Assembly: GCF_019973775.1 (NCBI RefSeq)
Contig: NZ_AP025032.1
Location: forward strand, 3,162,001-3,226,000
Reading direction: 5' to 3'
Source of the DNA: Aureimonas sp. SA4125
GTDB lineage: Bacteria; Pseudomonadota; Alphaproteobacteria; Rhizobiales; Rhizobiaceae
Length of the DNA stretch: 64,000 nucleotides
Below are positions 35,172-43,772 of this stretch, piece after piece; within the stretch, counting starts at the first letter, position 1; the number at the start of each line of letters is the position of its first letter. The notes under the pieces were generated by a model that ran no database searches, was not told the origin of the DNA, and saw nothing but the letters and a program-made list of their open reading frames with translations. Made by a program: the position numbers and the translations under genes.

Positions 35172-35642
35172 ATGATCACGAGCACGAACACGGACAGCAC
35201 CAAAATCGACATCGGACTCTTCCTCGACGGCGACGAGTTCGACGCGCACTTCGAGGAGATCGAAGATGAGTTCGCCGAGTTCACGCGCGGCGCCGAAAAG
35301 AGCCGTGACGTTCATTTCCACATCCCCGGCAACGAGGACGGGCAGACGGCCTGCAAGGCGCGGCTCGCCCATCACGGGGTGACGCTCGCCCAAGCCGACG
35401 AAGAGGCATCGGACTGGTCCGACACGCTCCGTGCTCTCCTGTTCAGCATTGTCGAGGACCTGCATGCCCGCCGCGCGTTCTCCAAGAGGTGGCAGCGCGT
35501 CGGCGAGGCGGTCACGCGGCTGCCGGCGGACGTCCGGTCGGCTCATCGGGGTTACGCGCAGGTGGCCTTCGAGGTCATGGAGTGCCACCGGAGCAAGCTG
35601 GTCGTGGAGCACCGTCGCGATCTGTACGCCCTCGGGATCTAG
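35172..35642 (+). CDS. Hypothetical protein
   Basis: 156 residues, ATG 35172 with AGGAGAG upstream. A degenerate copy of the GCCGGC promoter-like motif lies about 50 bases before. The N-terminal third is acidic (DGDEFDAHFEEIEDEFAEF), the rest helical and mixed-charge. The end overlaps the convergent Mrr-like gene by four bases. No family recognised. Confidence 0.5.
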   Translation: MITSTNTDSTKIDIGLFLDGDEFDAHFEEIEDEFAEFTRGAEKSRDVHFHIPGNEDGQTACKARLAHHGVTLAQADEEASDWSDTLRALLFSIVEDLHARRAFSKRWQRVGEAVTRLPADVRSAHRGYAQVAFEVMECHRSKLVVEHRRDLYALGI

Positions 35643-36700
35643 GATCCAAAGGCGCGGTCCAGGTCTCCGAGCGACCTCATGTCCAGCAAGGCCACTCCAT
35701 TCGCTCGGGCAAGTTCATGAGCCGCGTTCGTGTATCCGCTCTTCGCGACGACGGCCGCGAAGTCTGCGGTGTAGAATCGAAGGGCGGCGCCGATCTCCTG
35801 TATGGCGGAGACTCCCGTGGGTCGGGCGGCCCACTTGCACTGTACGACGTACGTCAGGCCGTCCTTCATGGCTACGATGTCCGCGCCGTAGTCGCCAGTT
35901 CGACGCGTCTGCGCGACCTTGAAACCAGCCTCCGACAATGCCGCCGCGCAGTCGGCTTCGTAATTTGACCAGTCACCGACGCTCGGTGCGGGTGTCGCTG
36001 CCGCGCTTTCCCGTAGGAAGATGCCGACGTCGAAGGACGCCTCGTCATCGAATTCGAAGGTCGCCCGTCGCGCCGCGAGCTTGCCCAAGCTGGTCCATGC
36101 GAGATGTTCGCTGACCCTGCCAAACGAGTCGGTGACCGAGTTGCTAGCCATGAGGTTTCGGATCTCCACCTCGTTGGACGCAAAGAAGTCGTAGTTGCGA
36201 CACATGCGGAACAATCGCTCCGCGCCCTTTCTCATGTAGATCTGCTGGAGTCCCCGGTTTTCGCCGTCTATGGTCCACATTCCATCGTTCAAGGCCCGCA
36301 CCGACGTGTATGCCTTTGCAGCCTCCAAGGTCGTGAACAGCAAGTCCGGCCGCTCCTTGTAGAGCGAGGCGTTCGGCCCGAGAATCAACGTCATTCGGTC
36401 GTCGCCCGCACTCGCTCTGCCGATGATCATGAGTTCTTCGGCCGTCACGACCTCGATGACCGGAAAGGTCGCGCTGGACAGGTCGAGCGTTCGCGGCAGC
36501 GTAGTGCGCATCTTGGCCTGCCCCGTGTACACTCCGGTCGGATCGAAATCCGCGATCTCGATGCGGTCCGGCAACGTGTTTGTGACATCGACGAACGAGG
36601 GAACCGCGAGCGGCCGCGTGCGCAGCCATTGCCACAACGCGGCGCGCTTCTCCGCGAAGATGGCGTAGGCGATAGGTCGCAGGTCGTCGTCCTCGGTCAT
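35639..36700 (-). CDS. Mrr-like restriction endonuclease-fold protein
   Basis: 353 residues. The C-terminal domain (from about residue 240) is Mrr-type: NYEADCAAALSEAGFKVAQT, GDYGADIVAMKDGL and TYVVQCKWAARP, giving the D...QxK catalytic site. The N-terminal 230 residues are a separate domain of unknown fold, perhaps for target sensing. Mrr enzymes cut modified DNA, so in a prophage this could exclude other phages. It has its own minus-strand transcription unit. Confidence 0.75.
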   Translation of the reverse strand: MTEDDDLRPIAYAIFAEKRAALWQWLRTRPLAVPSFVDVTNTLPDRIEIADFDPTGVYTGQAKMRTTLPRTLDLSSATFPVIEVVTAEELMIIGRASAGDDRMTLILGPNASLYKERPDLLFTTLEAAKAYTSVRALNDGMWTIDGENRGLQQIYMRKGAERLFRMCRNYDFFASNEVEIRNLMASNSVTDSFGRVSEHLAWTSLGKLAARRATFEFDDEASFDVGIFLRESAAATPAPSVGDWSNYEADCAAALSEAGFKVAQTRRTGDYGADIVAMKDGLTYVVQCKWAARPTGVSAIQEIGAALRFYTADFAAVVAKSGYTNAAHELARANGVALLDMRSLGDLDRAFGS

Positions 36701-36810
36701 CCATCACTCCGTGTTGTCGAGCCACGCTGTTCATGTCCGAAGCAGGATTTGTCGGCTTCGGGCTCATTTGGGCAGAGCCTTCACCCGCTCCGGTCGATTT
36801 TGCAATAAGC

Positions 36811-36825
36811 GCCGTCGAATGTTGC
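36811..36825 (+). promoter_or_regulatory. 15-bp motif upstream of prohead protease
   Basis: GCCGTCGAATGTTGC, second copy (the first is 22372-22386). TTGCAATAAG lies just upstream. It precedes the broken head-protease gene by 51 bases. Confidence 0.4.
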
Positions 36826-36876
36826 ACGCGCCCCCTGCTGACTGTCCTCACGATCCTCTCGTGAGACCTCCGCGCC

Positions 36877-37808
36877 GTGCCGCAGCCCACGTCCCCCACC
36901 GCCGCCATTATTTCGACCCGCGCCCTCTCGCGCGGGCCGTCGAGCGCCGTCGTGGAGGCCGGCACGTTCGAGGCCATTCTGACCTCGGAGCATCCGGTCC
37001 GCACGTGGGTCCCGTCCCCGTGTGGCGGGGATTACATCGAGGCTGACGAGGTTCTCCTGACGTCCGGCGTCGACCTCTCCCGCGCCCGCGGCATGCCGCT
37101 GCTCGACAGCCACTGTAGCTTCGGCCTTGAGCGCTACCTCGGACAGGTCGATGAGATCCGCGCCGAGCTCGTGGCGGACCTCGGCGAATGCCTCGTGATC
37201 TGCGCCCGAGTGAAGCTTAGCCACGCGGGCATCGTCGCGGAGATGGCAGAGGGTTTCCACCCGAACTTGTCGGTCGGCTATGTCGTCCACGAGTAGGAGC
37301 TCGTCGCCCGCGACGGCGACGTGCCGCTCGCCCGGGCGACCCGGTGGACGCTGCTCGAGGCGTCCCTCGTCCCCATCGGCGCCGCCCCGAACGCATCCGT
37401 CCGCTCCGGCGGCAAGGTCGCCCCCTCCCCGCCGGCCGTGCGCTTCCGCGCAGCCGACCCGGCCACCCATCCCAAGGAACCCACCGTGGATCTAGAAGCC
37501 CTCATCGCCGCGGCCGAAGCCGCTCAGACCGCAGCCGACGAGGCCATCGCGGCCATCCCGACGGACGTTCCGGCGAGCACGGATGCCGCCGTTTTGGTCC
37601 GCGCCGCTGCGTTCGCCTTCGCGCGCTCGGCGCGGCTGTCGAGCCGAAGACCGACGACGCGGATGCCGAGGCGAAGGCCAAGACAAAGACGGATGCCGAG
37701 AAGGCCAAGACTGAGGCTGACGAGAAGGCTGCGAAGGACAAGATCGACGCGGATGCCGAGGCCGAGAAGGCCAAGGTGAAGACCGAGACGGATGACGAGA
37801 AGTCCTAG
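36877..37808 (+). pseudogene. Prohead protease-scaffold gene, broken by nonsense and frameshift
   Basis: GTG 36877 opens a frame with the HK97/U35-type protease signature: MPLLDSHCSFGLERYLGQV (catalytic His) and HPNLSVGYVVHE (catalytic Ser). TAG at 37294-37296 stops it where a Trp codon is expected; the same frame continues with ELVARDGDVPLARATRW and LLEASLVPIGA. Near 37625 the frame shifts by one and goes on as an acidic/Lys-rich helical tail (VEPKTDDADAEAKAK) to a stop at 37808. That tail is a typical scaffold region. Two lesions mean the prophage cannot make heads from this copy. Confidence 0.8.
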
Positions 37809-37851
37809 CGCACCGCTTTCGCGGCAATCCGGCAAAGGCCGGCTCGGCGCG

Positions 37852-38016
37852 ATGAGCTTGCTGGCTGGGTGCGCGACGACGGGCGGTAGCGCCTGCGACG
37901 GCTGGCGGCCCATCCGGCCGGCGGCGGCCGACGTCGCAGCGATGTCCGACGGCACGGTCGCGCAGGTGCTCCAGCACAATCGACATGGCGCCACCGTTTG
38001 CGGGTGGCGGCCCTGA
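37852..38016 (+). pseudogene. Truncated lysis lipoprotein (Rz1/o-spanin-like) remnant
   Basis: From ATG 37852 the protein is 54 residues: MSLLAGCATTGG, then GWRPIRPAAADVAAMSDG and HNRHGATVCGWRP. LLAGC is a lipobox, and the GWRPIRP...SDGT...HN..G...CGW pattern is one I know from small lysis-cassette proteins of alphaproteobacterial phages. The N-terminal signal region is almost absent, and the upstream in-frame bases look like scaffold or junction DNA. A deletion joining head and lysis genes would explain this. Confidence 0.5.
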
Positions 38017-38018
38017 AA

Positions 38019-38056
38019 TGACAAAGGCCCCGGCGGTGATGCCGGGGCCTTTGTCA
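38019..38056. terminator. Bidirectional intrinsic terminator
   Basis: Arms TGACAAAGGCCCCGGC and GCCGGGGCCTTTGTCA (16 bases each) around GGTGAT, with T/A tracts at both stem feet. It sits between the lysis remnant and the convergent minus-strand gene, whose stop lies inside it. Confidence 0.85.
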
Positions 38057-38425
38057 TGATGGCTGACCTTTGAATGCGGATTCTACCGCCGCGACGAAGA
38101 TCTCGTTGTCGGCAAGACAGGCTGCAAGCGGCACGACGCCTCCTCCGGCGAAATGGACGTCCAGATCGTTGACCTCCATGAACTGCTGGATTTCGGCTTT
38201 GTTAAACGGGTGCTCGCAAAACCACTCCGCGACTTCCCTAGCGCAGAGCGTGCCGTTCTCCGCATCGGTTGCCAGCCGACCTGAAGGGCTACCGCCATCG
38301 CACACATAGGCATCTGGGGATGCGTAGAACTCCTTGATCAGGATGATCGACAGTCCATAGATCGCCCTCGTGACGTACTCCTCGCGGGTGAGATCCGGGC
38401 GCGGCGGCATGAGGTGAGCGGACAT
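38054..38425 (-). CDS. Hypothetical protein
   Basis: 123 residues on the minus strand. Features include RAIYGLSIILIKEFYASPDA and a C-terminal VVPLAACLADNEIFVAAVES. No membrane segment or motif is certain. First of three related-looking minus-strand small genes between terminators. No family recognised. Confidence 0.5.
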   Translation of the reverse strand: MSAHLMPPRPDLTREEYVTRAIYGLSIILIKEFYASPDAYVCDGGSPSGRLATDAENGTLCAREVAEWFCEHPFNKAEIQQFMEVNDLDVHFAGGGVVPLAACLADNEIFVAAVESAFKGQPS

Positions 38426-38464
38426 GGCAACTCCAGTTTGCGTAGGTGATTTTGCTTGAGAACG

Positions 38465-38493
38465 GAGGCCCCGGCGGGCGATGCCGGGGCCTC
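38465..38493. terminator. Hairpin terminator
   Basis: Arms GAGGCCCCGGC and GCCGGGGCCTC around GGGCGAT, between two minus-strand genes. It closely resembles the stem at 38019-38056. Confidence 0.75.
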
Positions 38494-38522
38494 TGTCGTT
38501 AATGTCTTGCTACCGTGCGTGA

Positions 38523-38891
38523 TCACGCGGGCATGAGAAGCTCGAGGTCGTACTCCTCACCTTCCATCGAATGGAAGATCAGGTCGTTCGCGGCCTGCCA
38601 ACGGAGGCCTTCGAGGGGCGCGGTGCTGAAGACCTCGGACCCGTGCCAGTTCAACTGAACCCACTCGGACAAGTGGTCTTGGCTTTCGAACGGCCCCTCC
38701 GCCAGCTCGACCACGAGCATCAGGAGCCAGTCATCAGCTTCCTCCAGCCATTCGTGTAGCAGCTCGAGGCGCTCGTCCTCGATCTGACGCTCTCGGTCAG
38801 GGAAGGCGCAGATTGCGTTGCCGTGTTCTTCGTTGCGCCGCGCGTCACTCTCGACGCGCGGCTTCGGATTCAGTTTCACGACTTCTGCCAT
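38523..38891 (-). CDS. Hypothetical acidic protein
   Basis: 122 residues, strongly acidic with many Trp and Leu (LLHEWLEEADDWLLMLVVEL). Its ATG shares a base with the stop of the upstream 38891-39595 gene, so the two form an operon. No family recognised. Confidence 0.5.
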   Translation of the reverse strand: MAEVVKLNPKPRVESDARRNEEHGNAICAFPDRERQIEDERLELLHEWLEEADDWLLMLVVELAEGPFESQDHLSEWVQLNWHGSEVFSTAPLEGLRWQAANDLIFHSMEGEEYDLELLMPA

Positions 38892-39595
38892 CAGTCGTTC
38901 TCGAGGTCGAACGGGGGAAACCCAAGGAGCTCGTGGATGCGGTCGTCGTGCTCAAGCATCCAGTCCTCCAAGACCTCGTCGACCTGACGGCCATCCAGCC
39001 CGGCCGTCGGCATGAGCTTGCCGATGCTGGTCTGGCGGTGCTTGTCCACGATCATCTCTCGCAACTGCCGAAGCATGAGCGTGCAGGAAACCGTGGGCTT
39101 CGAGAACTTCTTGAGGATCTCGAACACCAGTCGGGTGCCGTGCTGCTCGAGGTAGCCGTACAGCTTCTCTTCGGCGATTGCCGACGGAGCGACGACGCCC
39201 TGGCAGCGGAAGGCGACCGCCGTCACGAACGGCTCGTGACGGGCGAGCGCAGAGATCACGAACGGCATCGCGTCCTTGGGGCGCTTGCTGGCGCCCGACG
39301 CCGTGATGATCTTAGGCAGGTGTTCCGCGAACGCCGTCTTCGTGCACGCCCATTCCGCGGCGTCGAAGGGCGAGAGGTGCTGGATGCAGGGGTTCTTGCT
39401 GTCCTGCTCCATCTCGGGTTCCCCGAGGAAGAGGGACGGGTCATTCACGAACTTCTCGTGGACCGCCGCGGCGACGACCGCGACCATGACGAGGTCGACC
39501 ATGCGTCCGGCGCGGACCTCGATCAGTCCGTAGCCCGCCTGCGCCTTGTTCAGCGCGACGAGGTCGATGTTGTCGTTGCTGTTCTTGTAGACCAT
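38891..39595 (-). CDS. Hypothetical protein
   Basis: 234 residues from ATG 39595. A helical protein with segments VDLVMVAVVAAAVHEKFVND and LYGYLEQHGTRLVFEILKKF; no catalytic signature. It leads the minus-strand operon ending at 38523. Family unknown. Confidence 0.5.
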   Translation of the reverse strand: MVYKNSNDNIDLVALNKAQAGYGLIEVRAGRMVDLVMVAVVAAAVHEKFVNDPSLFLGEPEMEQDSKNPCIQHLSPFDAAEWACTKTAFAEHLPKIITASGASKRPKDAMPFVISALARHEPFVTAVAFRCQGVVAPSAIAEEKLYGYLEQHGTRLVFEILKKFSKPTVSCTLMLRQLREMIVDKHRQTSIGKLMPTAGLDGRQVDEVLEDWMLEHDDRIHELLGFPPFDLEND

Positions 39596-39872
39596 TCCGG
39601 CTTACTTTCCCTTGCGTGCGTGAGGGCGCACGTGTCCCGCGAGTCCGACGAGTTCGAGCCGCCTATGTGGCGGGTCTCGACTGCGTGCGCGGGGCGGAGG
39701 GAAAGGATGGCGGCGGCGGACATGATGGCCTCGTGGTCGTGGACGGGCTCGATCGCATGATCGCGGGCTGTCGGCCAGGGGAAGCCGTCAGGGGAGTCTA
39801 CGAAACGTTAACGCCTTGTCCCCTGCGCCGCCGGCACCGAACCTCGACATCTAACCGAGGGAGATCAACACC

Positions 39873-40478
39873 ATGCTTGCAGCCATCGCCGCAGCGCTCC
39901 GCAACGCCGCATCCGCCGTCGCCACCGGGTTCCGGTACTGCTGGTGGGCCATCGACTGGACCATCGGCCTCCCCGGCCGCCTCTTGGGCGGCGGATCCGC
40001 AGGTTCGATCCCGCACCCAACCTGTCAGCCGCCTGCCGGCGACCCTGCCGCCGAAATCGCGGACATGGTCGCCAATCGCGGCCGCACGCGCGCCGTCCGG
40101 GGCGCGCTGCCATTGGACCTTGAGCCGTCGCCAGACGGCACGGATCCGGTTTCGGCAACCGTTTATGCATACGCGCGCGCCACGCCAACCGACCGCCGGC
40201 AGGTGTCGCTGGAGGCGCTGTCGCCGGATCAGGTGTCGTGGCTCCTCCGCCTGCGGCCACACGATCTCGACCGACTCGCGGCGGCCAGCGGCCTCGTGTG
40301 CGGGCGGCTGGCGCGCGGGATGGGCGGCGGTGCGCTCGGTGTCGAGCCTTGTCGGCGTCGGGAGCCGGAGTTGTCCGAAGCCGAACTGGCCGGGCGCGAG
40401 GAGCCGTCGACCGTCGAGTCGTTCGCCGAGCGGGTGCGGCGCCGGAAGGGTGCCGTGCCCCGACTGGTGATGGGGTAA
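39873..40478 (+). CDS. Hypothetical protein with hydrophobic N-terminus
   Basis: 201 residues, ATG 39873 with GAGGGAGA upstream; a degenerate GCCGGC promoter-like motif lies about 50 bases before. The N-terminus (AAIAAALRNAASAVATGFRY, then WWAIDWTIG) could be an amphipathic or membrane helix. The rest is polar and Arg-rich. Function unknown. Confidence 0.5.
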   Translation: MLAAIAAALRNAASAVATGFRYCWWAIDWTIGLPGRLLGGGSAGSIPHPTCQPPAGDPAAEIADMVANRGRTRAVRGALPLDLEPSPDGTDPVSATVYAYARATPTDRRQVSLEALSPDQVSWLLRLRPHDLDRLAAASGLVCGRLARGMGGGALGVEPCRRREPELSEAELAGREEPSTVESFAERVRRRKGAVPRLVMG

Positions 40479-40596
40479 CGGTCGACGGAGCTGGCTTGCT
40501 TTGAGAAAGCCAGCCGGCAAGACTGACATCACCCGGTCGGTGGCGACATTACGACGGAGCTTGCTCCCCATGCGGGATGCCGAAAGGGTCTAAACG

Positions 40597-40624
40597 AGGG
40601 GCAGTCCGGAGATGGACTGCCCCT
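40597..40624. terminator. Intrinsic terminator
   Basis: Arms AGGGGCAGTCC and GGACTGCCCCT around GGAGAT, followed on the plus strand by TCCCATTTC. It ends the 39873 transcription unit. Confidence 0.7.
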
Positions 40625-40708
40625 TCCCATTTCAGGGCGCCGCGCTGGCGGCTGGCGGTCCGGTGGCGGCCGGAGTACGGAGGCCTCGGCGACCACTTCT
40701 CAGGACAG

Positions 40709-40943
40709 ATGATGCTCATCGCTGGCAGCTTCCTCCTCGAATTGTTCTCCAACTGGTGGTGGCTGCCACTGCTCGGCAGCGTCGTCGGGGAGATCGCTCA
40801 CCTCGCCAGCTCTCCGACTTACCGGAGGGCATCTCGCGGATGTGCCGGGCGCAAAGGTGGCGGCGGCGTTCGCGACCGGGCTGCTGACGATCCAGTGCGT
40901 CGCCGCGTACTTGGTGGGGGGCCTCATGGCGGCGGCGTTCTGA
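40709..40943 (+). pseudogene. Frameshifted small two-TM protein
   Basis: ATG 40709 gives a membrane segment (MMLIAGSFLLELFSNWWWLP, then LLGSVVGEIAHLA). About 25 codons on, the next frame supplies a second hydrophobic segment (AKVAAAFATGLLTIQCVAAY, then LVGGLMAAAF) and a stop at 40941. Two halves in different frames suggest a one-base lesion near 40810. A holin is possible from size and topology. The assignment rests on hydrophobicity only. Confidence 0.35.
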
Positions 40944-40973
40944 ATGGGGCGCTAGGCCGCCAGTCTGGCTACC

Positions 40974-42755
40974 CTACCACCCGCGCTTCGTGCCCGACCT
41001 GTTCATATCCTTCCGCAGCGCGACCGCGTCCCGCAGCGCTTGGCGAGCATGCTCCAGGGTCCGTTCGGAGCGCCGGGCCAGTTCTTCCGGCGTTGCCCGG
41101 CGCGCTACGAGGTAGGTCGCCAGCCACTTCTCGGCCTCGGAGCCGAGGCTATCCACCGCCTCCTTCCGGATGTCAGCAACACGTTGTTCCGCCTGACGGG
41201 CCAGCCCCTGAGCCTTCTGCTCTTCCTGTCGGCGGACACGATCCTGCTCATCAGCGACTCGCTGAAGCCGGCGGGCGATCCCCTTCTCCATGGCCTCGTC
41301 GACGTACGGCATCCCGAGGTTCGGCGGTGCGGGGTCGGGCAGACCCTCGCGTATGCATTTCAGAATGGCAGACAGGTCGCGTTTGAGTTCGTCCCACGCA
41401 GGACCTCCGGCTTCGGCGATCGCGACGGGCGCAGAACCTCTGAACGGACTTTCCAGCCACGCGAGGTATCCGGCCTCGAAGGCTTCGGCGTCATGATCGA
41501 GCAGTTCGAGCCGGATAGCCTCCAACGATTCCACGAGGCTGACGAAACGGCGATCTCGAGCCCTCAGCTCGGAAGCCCTCGTCGCCTCGCGTGCGCCCTG
41601 CTGCTCGAGGAGGCGGTGAAACGAAGCGTCGAGAGTCCAATGGTCGCAGGAATCGTGCGCGGCGCCCGACCGCTCTAGGAACTTGAGATAGTCTTCAACC
41701 ACTTCCGCCAACATTGGCAGGCCGGCGCGTTTCCCCACTTCGTAATCATCGAGCGTGCGGTCGGATAGCTTGCGGTCGACCAGCTTCTCGCTCGAAAGCG
41801 CGTCCGCGACCTCTTCGGCCGACTTCCCTCGGTGGACGCGCAGGATGGACGTCAGGATCTCCGACTTCCAACGGGCTGGGTGGACGTGGAATAGGCCGGG
41901 CGCGAGCGCGTCGAAGCCGTCGATCAGGTGCATCCAGCCGCCTTCTTCCGCCCGGCTTACGGTCGGATGCAGGTACGGGTCGTGCGACAGGGCCGCGCGC
42001 TCCGAGCGTCGGTAGGCGGCCTTAAGCTCGTCGGCTGCTTTCGTCAGGAGCCGCTCCTCCTCGGCAGCCTTCTCACGGCGATCCGCCTCCCTTTTGTCCG
42101 CGATCACAGCCTCAATCTCGGGCAGATGGCGGTTGTAGATCCAGTGCCGCGGGGCCTCGTGCAGGATCCAGTCGCCGAGCCCGGGCTGCGTGACGTCGCG
42201 TTCACCCTTCGAGAGGTCGATCTCGAGCATGGCGTGGCCGGCCGCGCGGACGGCCTCGATCTTTTCTGGCGGGCATGCGTGCGTGACGTAGACCTCGACG
42301 TGCAGGACGTTCGCCCCGGTCCACATGACTACGTCGGGCCGGATGGAGTCGACGGGCTGCTCCGAGGCGGCATGTTCGAACGTGCGGCTATGTTTCGCGA
42401 ACCGCTGAATGCGCTCCTCTCCGTCGCCTGCGGCAACAACGGGTAGCGTCAGCGTCCTGCCCTCGACGAGCAGGCGCTGAGCGAACTGGTGCAGCGCCGT
42501 CATCTGCCCGGAGGCGCACGCCGGGTTCTGCTTGCCATCGCTCGGGGCGACCGCGTGGGCGAAGTGCGGACGTCGGCTGCCGGCCCTCGCGAAAACGCCA
42601 CCGCCGCAGCCTGGGCAGGTGTACGGCCCGACGCCACCCTCGAGCACCCGGAGAACGTGGACGATGTCATCCGACGCGTCGCGCCCGAATGCGAGACGAA
42701 CGCCGTCGGCTGCGAAAGGAGTATGTGGATCAGTGGTTCGGTTTCGTCGGGCCAT
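40974..42755 (-). CDS. CoiA-like (competence nuclease family) protein
   Basis: 593 residues from ATG 42755 (MARRNRTTDP); a start 16 codons upstream exists. The N-terminal zinc finger region (YTCPGCGGGVFARAG, then RRPHFAHAV) and the following nuclease-like part (SIRPDVVMW, NVLHVEVYVTHACPPEKIEA) are the CoiA layout, with D...ExY-type acidic residues. The long C-terminal part (from about residue 220) is coiled coil with RREKAAEEERLLTKAADEL. CoiA relatives in phages are of unknown role. Confidence 0.6.
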   Translation of the reverse strand: MARRNRTTDPHTPFAADGVRLAFGRDASDDIVHVLRVLEGGVGPYTCPGCGGGVFARAGSRRPHFAHAVAPSDGKQNPACASGQMTALHQFAQRLLVEGRTLTLPVVAAGDGEERIQRFAKHSRTFEHAASEQPVDSIRPDVVMWTGANVLHVEVYVTHACPPEKIEAVRAAGHAMLEIDLSKGERDVTQPGLGDWILHEAPRHWIYNRHLPEIEAVIADKREADRREKAAEEERLLTKAADELKAAYRRSERAALSHDPYLHPTVSRAEEGGWMHLIDGFDALAPGLFHVHPARWKSEILTSILRVHRGKSAEEVADALSSEKLVDRKLSDRTLDDYEVGKRAGLPMLAEVVEDYLKFLERSGAAHDSCDHWTLDASFHRLLEQQGAREATRASELRARDRRFVSLVESLEAIRLELLDHDAEAFEAGYLAWLESPFRGSAPVAIAEAGGPAWDELKRDLSAILKCIREGLPDPAPPNLGMPYVDEAMEKGIARRLQRVADEQDRVRRQEEQKAQGLARQAEQRVADIRKEAVDSLGSEAEKWLATYLVARRATPEELARRSERTLEHARQALRDAVALRKDMNRSGTKRGW

Positions 42756-42914
42756 GGGGTTCAGACGCGAGAGGAGCACGGTGCCGGCAGGGAGGCGAGG
42801 CACGCCCGAAGGTTGTCCACAGGTCGGGGGCGGCGGGCTGGCTGGACGCGCCAGGGTGTCGCGAGAAGCCGGAGACTCCTGCGACGCGCTCGCCCCTAAG
42901 GGATTGGCGTTCGC

Positions 42915-43103
42915 CTAGGAGTCTCCGCCGGACGGAGACTCCTGTAGCTCTGGACGGTGACTCGACCGAACCTCGACGCCGCATGCAGCGCAGAGTTCGA
43001 TCAGCTCGGAAACTTCGCCCGCGCCGGCGAGGACCAACGCGGTCGTCGTCGGGATCTCGCCGAGTTGCCACGCTTCGAGTGCGTCGTGGACGGACATTGT
43101 CAT
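42915..43103 (-). CDS. Orphan antitoxin-like protein, homologue of the IS-borne antitoxin
   Basis: 62 residues from ATG 43103 (a second start at 43097). MTMSVHDALEAWQLGEIPTT, then LAGAGEVSELIELCAACGVE, matches the antitoxin at 12276-12530 over about 45 residues. There is no PIN gene beside it. Palindrome copies overlap its 3' end (42917-42943, coding for ESPSGGDS) and lie five bases upstream of its start (43108-43128), so it may be the regulator that binds them. Confidence 0.55.
   Translation of the reverse strand: MTMSVHDALEAWQLGEIPTTTALVLAGAGEVSELIELCAACGVEVRSSHRPELQESPSGGDS
42917..42943. promoter_or_regulatory. Palindrome AGTCTC-N9-GAGACT, copy 3
   Basis: Arms AGGAGTCTC and GAGACTCCT around CGCCGGACG, covering the last codons of the orphan antitoxin-like gene. 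An extra unpaired GGAGACTCC half lies at about 42862. Confidence 0.6.
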
Positions 43104-43107
43104 TGAA

Positions 43108-43128
43108 AGTCTCTGATCCGTCGAGACT
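43108..43128. promoter_or_regulatory. Palindrome AGTCTC-N9-GAGACT, copy 4
   Basis: A minimal copy (AGTCTC, TGATCCGTC, GAGACT) immediately upstream of the orphan antitoxin-like ATG and touching the stop of the next upstream gene. This is an operator-like position. Confidence 0.55.
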
Positions 43129-43340
43129 CAGTTGACGCTCTTCAGCGTCTGGCTTCCCCACGCCCATTCGGCCTCGTTCATCGCGTCCTCAGCGGTCGTG
43201 TCGAACACGGGGTAGTCGGCCAGTGCGTCTCGAGCCGCTCCGGTCTCCCGCGACCGGAGAAACTCGGCGACCTGATCCTGGGCCTCGGGCCAATCGTGCA
43301 GCGCGTCGAGGCCGTGCTTGATGAAGAGGTCGTCGGGCAT
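43128..43340 (-). CDS. Hypothetical small acidic protein
   Basis: 70 residues (MPDDLFIKHGLDALHDWPEA at the N-terminus). Its ATG shares a base with the stop of the 43340-43669 gene. Acidic, helical, no motif. Function unknown. Confidence 0.5.
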   Translation of the reverse strand: MPDDLFIKHGLDALHDWPEAQDQVAEFLRSRETGAARDALADYPVFDTTAEDAMNEAEWAWGSQTLKSVN

Positions 43341-43669
43341 CAGACGGCCAAGCTGCGGATGACATTGTCGCGCTGGTCGACGGCGCGGCGCAAGCGGGCG
43401 ACCTCAGCACGAAGGGCCTCGGCCTCGTCCTGGGCATCGAGCGCGGCGCCGACGGCCGCCTTGGCGAGGTTCGTCATCTGGCCGGCGGAATGGCGTGCCT
43501 CACCGAGAGCATGGTCCCAAGCAGCCATCGCCGCGTTGTCGGCGCGCTGGGCGCGGGCGGCGCGCATGCCGTCGAGGAGGCCCATCGTGAGGTTGTGGCC
43601 GACGATAGCGGTGATGGCGCCGGTAGCGAGGAGGCTGCCGTTGACTTGGTTGGGATTGGTGAATGCCAT
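43340..43669 (-). CDS. Hypothetical protein with C-terminal coiled coil
   Basis: 109 residues. The N-terminus has a weakly hydrophobic Gly/Ala segment (SLLATGAITAIVGHNLTMG), the centre is Ala-rich helix, and the end (EALRAEVARLRRAVDQRDNV) is coiled coil. A promoter-like motif copy lies 21-53 bases upstream. Possibly a small phage structural or membrane-associated protein; unassigned. Confidence 0.5.
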   Translation of the reverse strand: MAFTNPNQVNGSLLATGAITAIVGHNLTMGLLDGMRAARAQRADNAAMAAWDHALGEARHSAGQMTNLAKAAVGAALDAQDEAEALRAEVARLRRAVDQRDNVIRSLAV

Positions 43670-43689
43670 GATCGCCTCCTCGGTTCGGG

Positions 43690-43722
43690 CGGCAACCTGG
43701 CGCCCGGCGGAGACGGCGTCAA
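43690..43722 (-). promoter_or_regulatory. Island promoter-like motif, minus-strand copy
   Basis: On the minus strand TTGACGCCGTCTCCGCCGGG then CGCCAGGTT. The TTGACGCC and CTCCGCCGG parts match the copies at 8974 and 10064; the 3' half diverges. Confidence 0.4.
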
Positions 43723-43772
43723 CGACGACCCGGGGGCGTGGCCGGCGAAGGGCTCACAGGACCAGAAGGATT

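Noticed and set aside
39616-40470. 284-residue ORF overlapping the 39873 gene
   Set aside because: Arg/Pro/Ser-rich shadow; the 39873 frame has a clear GAGGGAGA site and normal composition.
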